Origin: Ilyonectria destructans
Taxonomy: Eukaryota; Ascomycota; Sordariomycetes; Hypocreales; Nectriaceae
Direction: 5' to 3'
DNA: 64,000 bases
Assembly (NCBI GenBank): GCA_020740775.1
Contig: JAHEWK010000028.1
Span: 186,001 to 250,000 of the forward strand
Made by a program: the position numbers and the translations under genes. Under the pieces are notes generated by a model. The model was given only the letters and a program-made list of their open reading frames with translations, did no database searches and was not told the origin of the DNA. This document shows, piece by piece, positions 63,649-64,000 of the stretch (its first letter is position 1; each line of letters begins with the position of its first letter).

Positions 63649-64000
63649 CGAGGATCTTTCTGCACAGATGGTTATCGTTCTTCGGTTTTGATTTATGCTA
63701 TCCCGGGGTTAGGTGGGTAGGTGATTACGAGGCCGACTGGTTGGGGGTTGGTTTGCCAACGAAGACAACACGCAGGGCTGTGACGCTTTCCGGTATTTCT
63801 TATTCGTTTGCTGGACGGCAGCTGAGTGAGCCAGTTGTGTCTGGACCAGGTAGGGCTGAGAGGCGGTTGGGGAGAGGAGCAGGTCTGAAAGTGGATTTGA
63901 TGGGTTAAGGAGTGGGCCGGCTTGGTAACTGACAAGCAGAAATTCATGGGCAGGGTTTTGAAGGAGGGGAATCCAAGAGAATGAGATCGCATGGCATCTC
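63649..64000. other. promoter side of bZIP copy 3
   Basis: No other feature recognised up to the window end. Confidence 0.4.

Overview
This window reads as nuclear DNA of a filamentous ascomycete (Pezizomycotina, probably a Sordariomycete). The grounds are short GT-AG introns of about 44-86 nt with CTNAC or TACTAAC-like branch sites, fungal-only families (PDDEXK_12-like, OrsD/DUF3505-like, Mx-type dynamin, fungal bZIP and bHLH factors), and typical fungal transposons (hAT, Tad-like LINE, Helitron, Crypton, a TA-flanked MITE, short solo LTRs). It looks like an accessory, repeat-rich compartment: about half is transposon debris or has no recognisable gene. Most transposon stop codons fit CpA-to-TpA (RIP-like) mutation.

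Layout. 0-7.5 kb: the repeat-rich 3' end of a gene at the left edge, a PD-(D/E)XK-nuclease-like gene, a degenerate zinc-ribbon/ankyrin locus and a 5'-truncated LINE. 7.6-16 kb: a spliced but frameshifted hAT, a Helitron helicase stub, a bHLH factor, a bZIP factor (copy 1) and a Pif1-helicase stub. 16-25.5 kb: mostly gene-poor, with a LINE 3' end, a proline-rich orphan, a BTB/POZ gene and a 305-bp MITE. 25.6-38 kb: a minus-strand block holding an 823-aa protein with a tyrosine-recombinase-like C-terminal half, a possible spliced orphan, a three-exon gene for a 1,342-aa AT-hook orphan, and the RIP-damaged remains of an OrsD-type relative of the 823-aa protein. 38-41 kb: an ankyrin remnant and an orphan gene. 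41-48.3 kb: a hAT nested inside another hAT (8-bp target duplication preserved), a solo LTR and a Crypton broken only by RIP-type stops. 49-51.7 kb: bZIP copy 2 and a broken C2H2 gene. 52-64 kb: a deleted hAT, a small spliced orphan, a broken Mx-like dynamin, another orphan, a second solo LTR and bZIP copy 3.

The genes do not form an obvious pathway. What stands out is three bZIP paralogues of one unusual family within 50 kb, a minus-strand block (25.6-34.7 kb) that escaped the RIP-type damage seen around it and could be one mobile unit, and two independent tyrosine-recombinase-like signatures (Crypton and the 823-aa protein). All family names come from reading the sequence and from memory; no database search was run.
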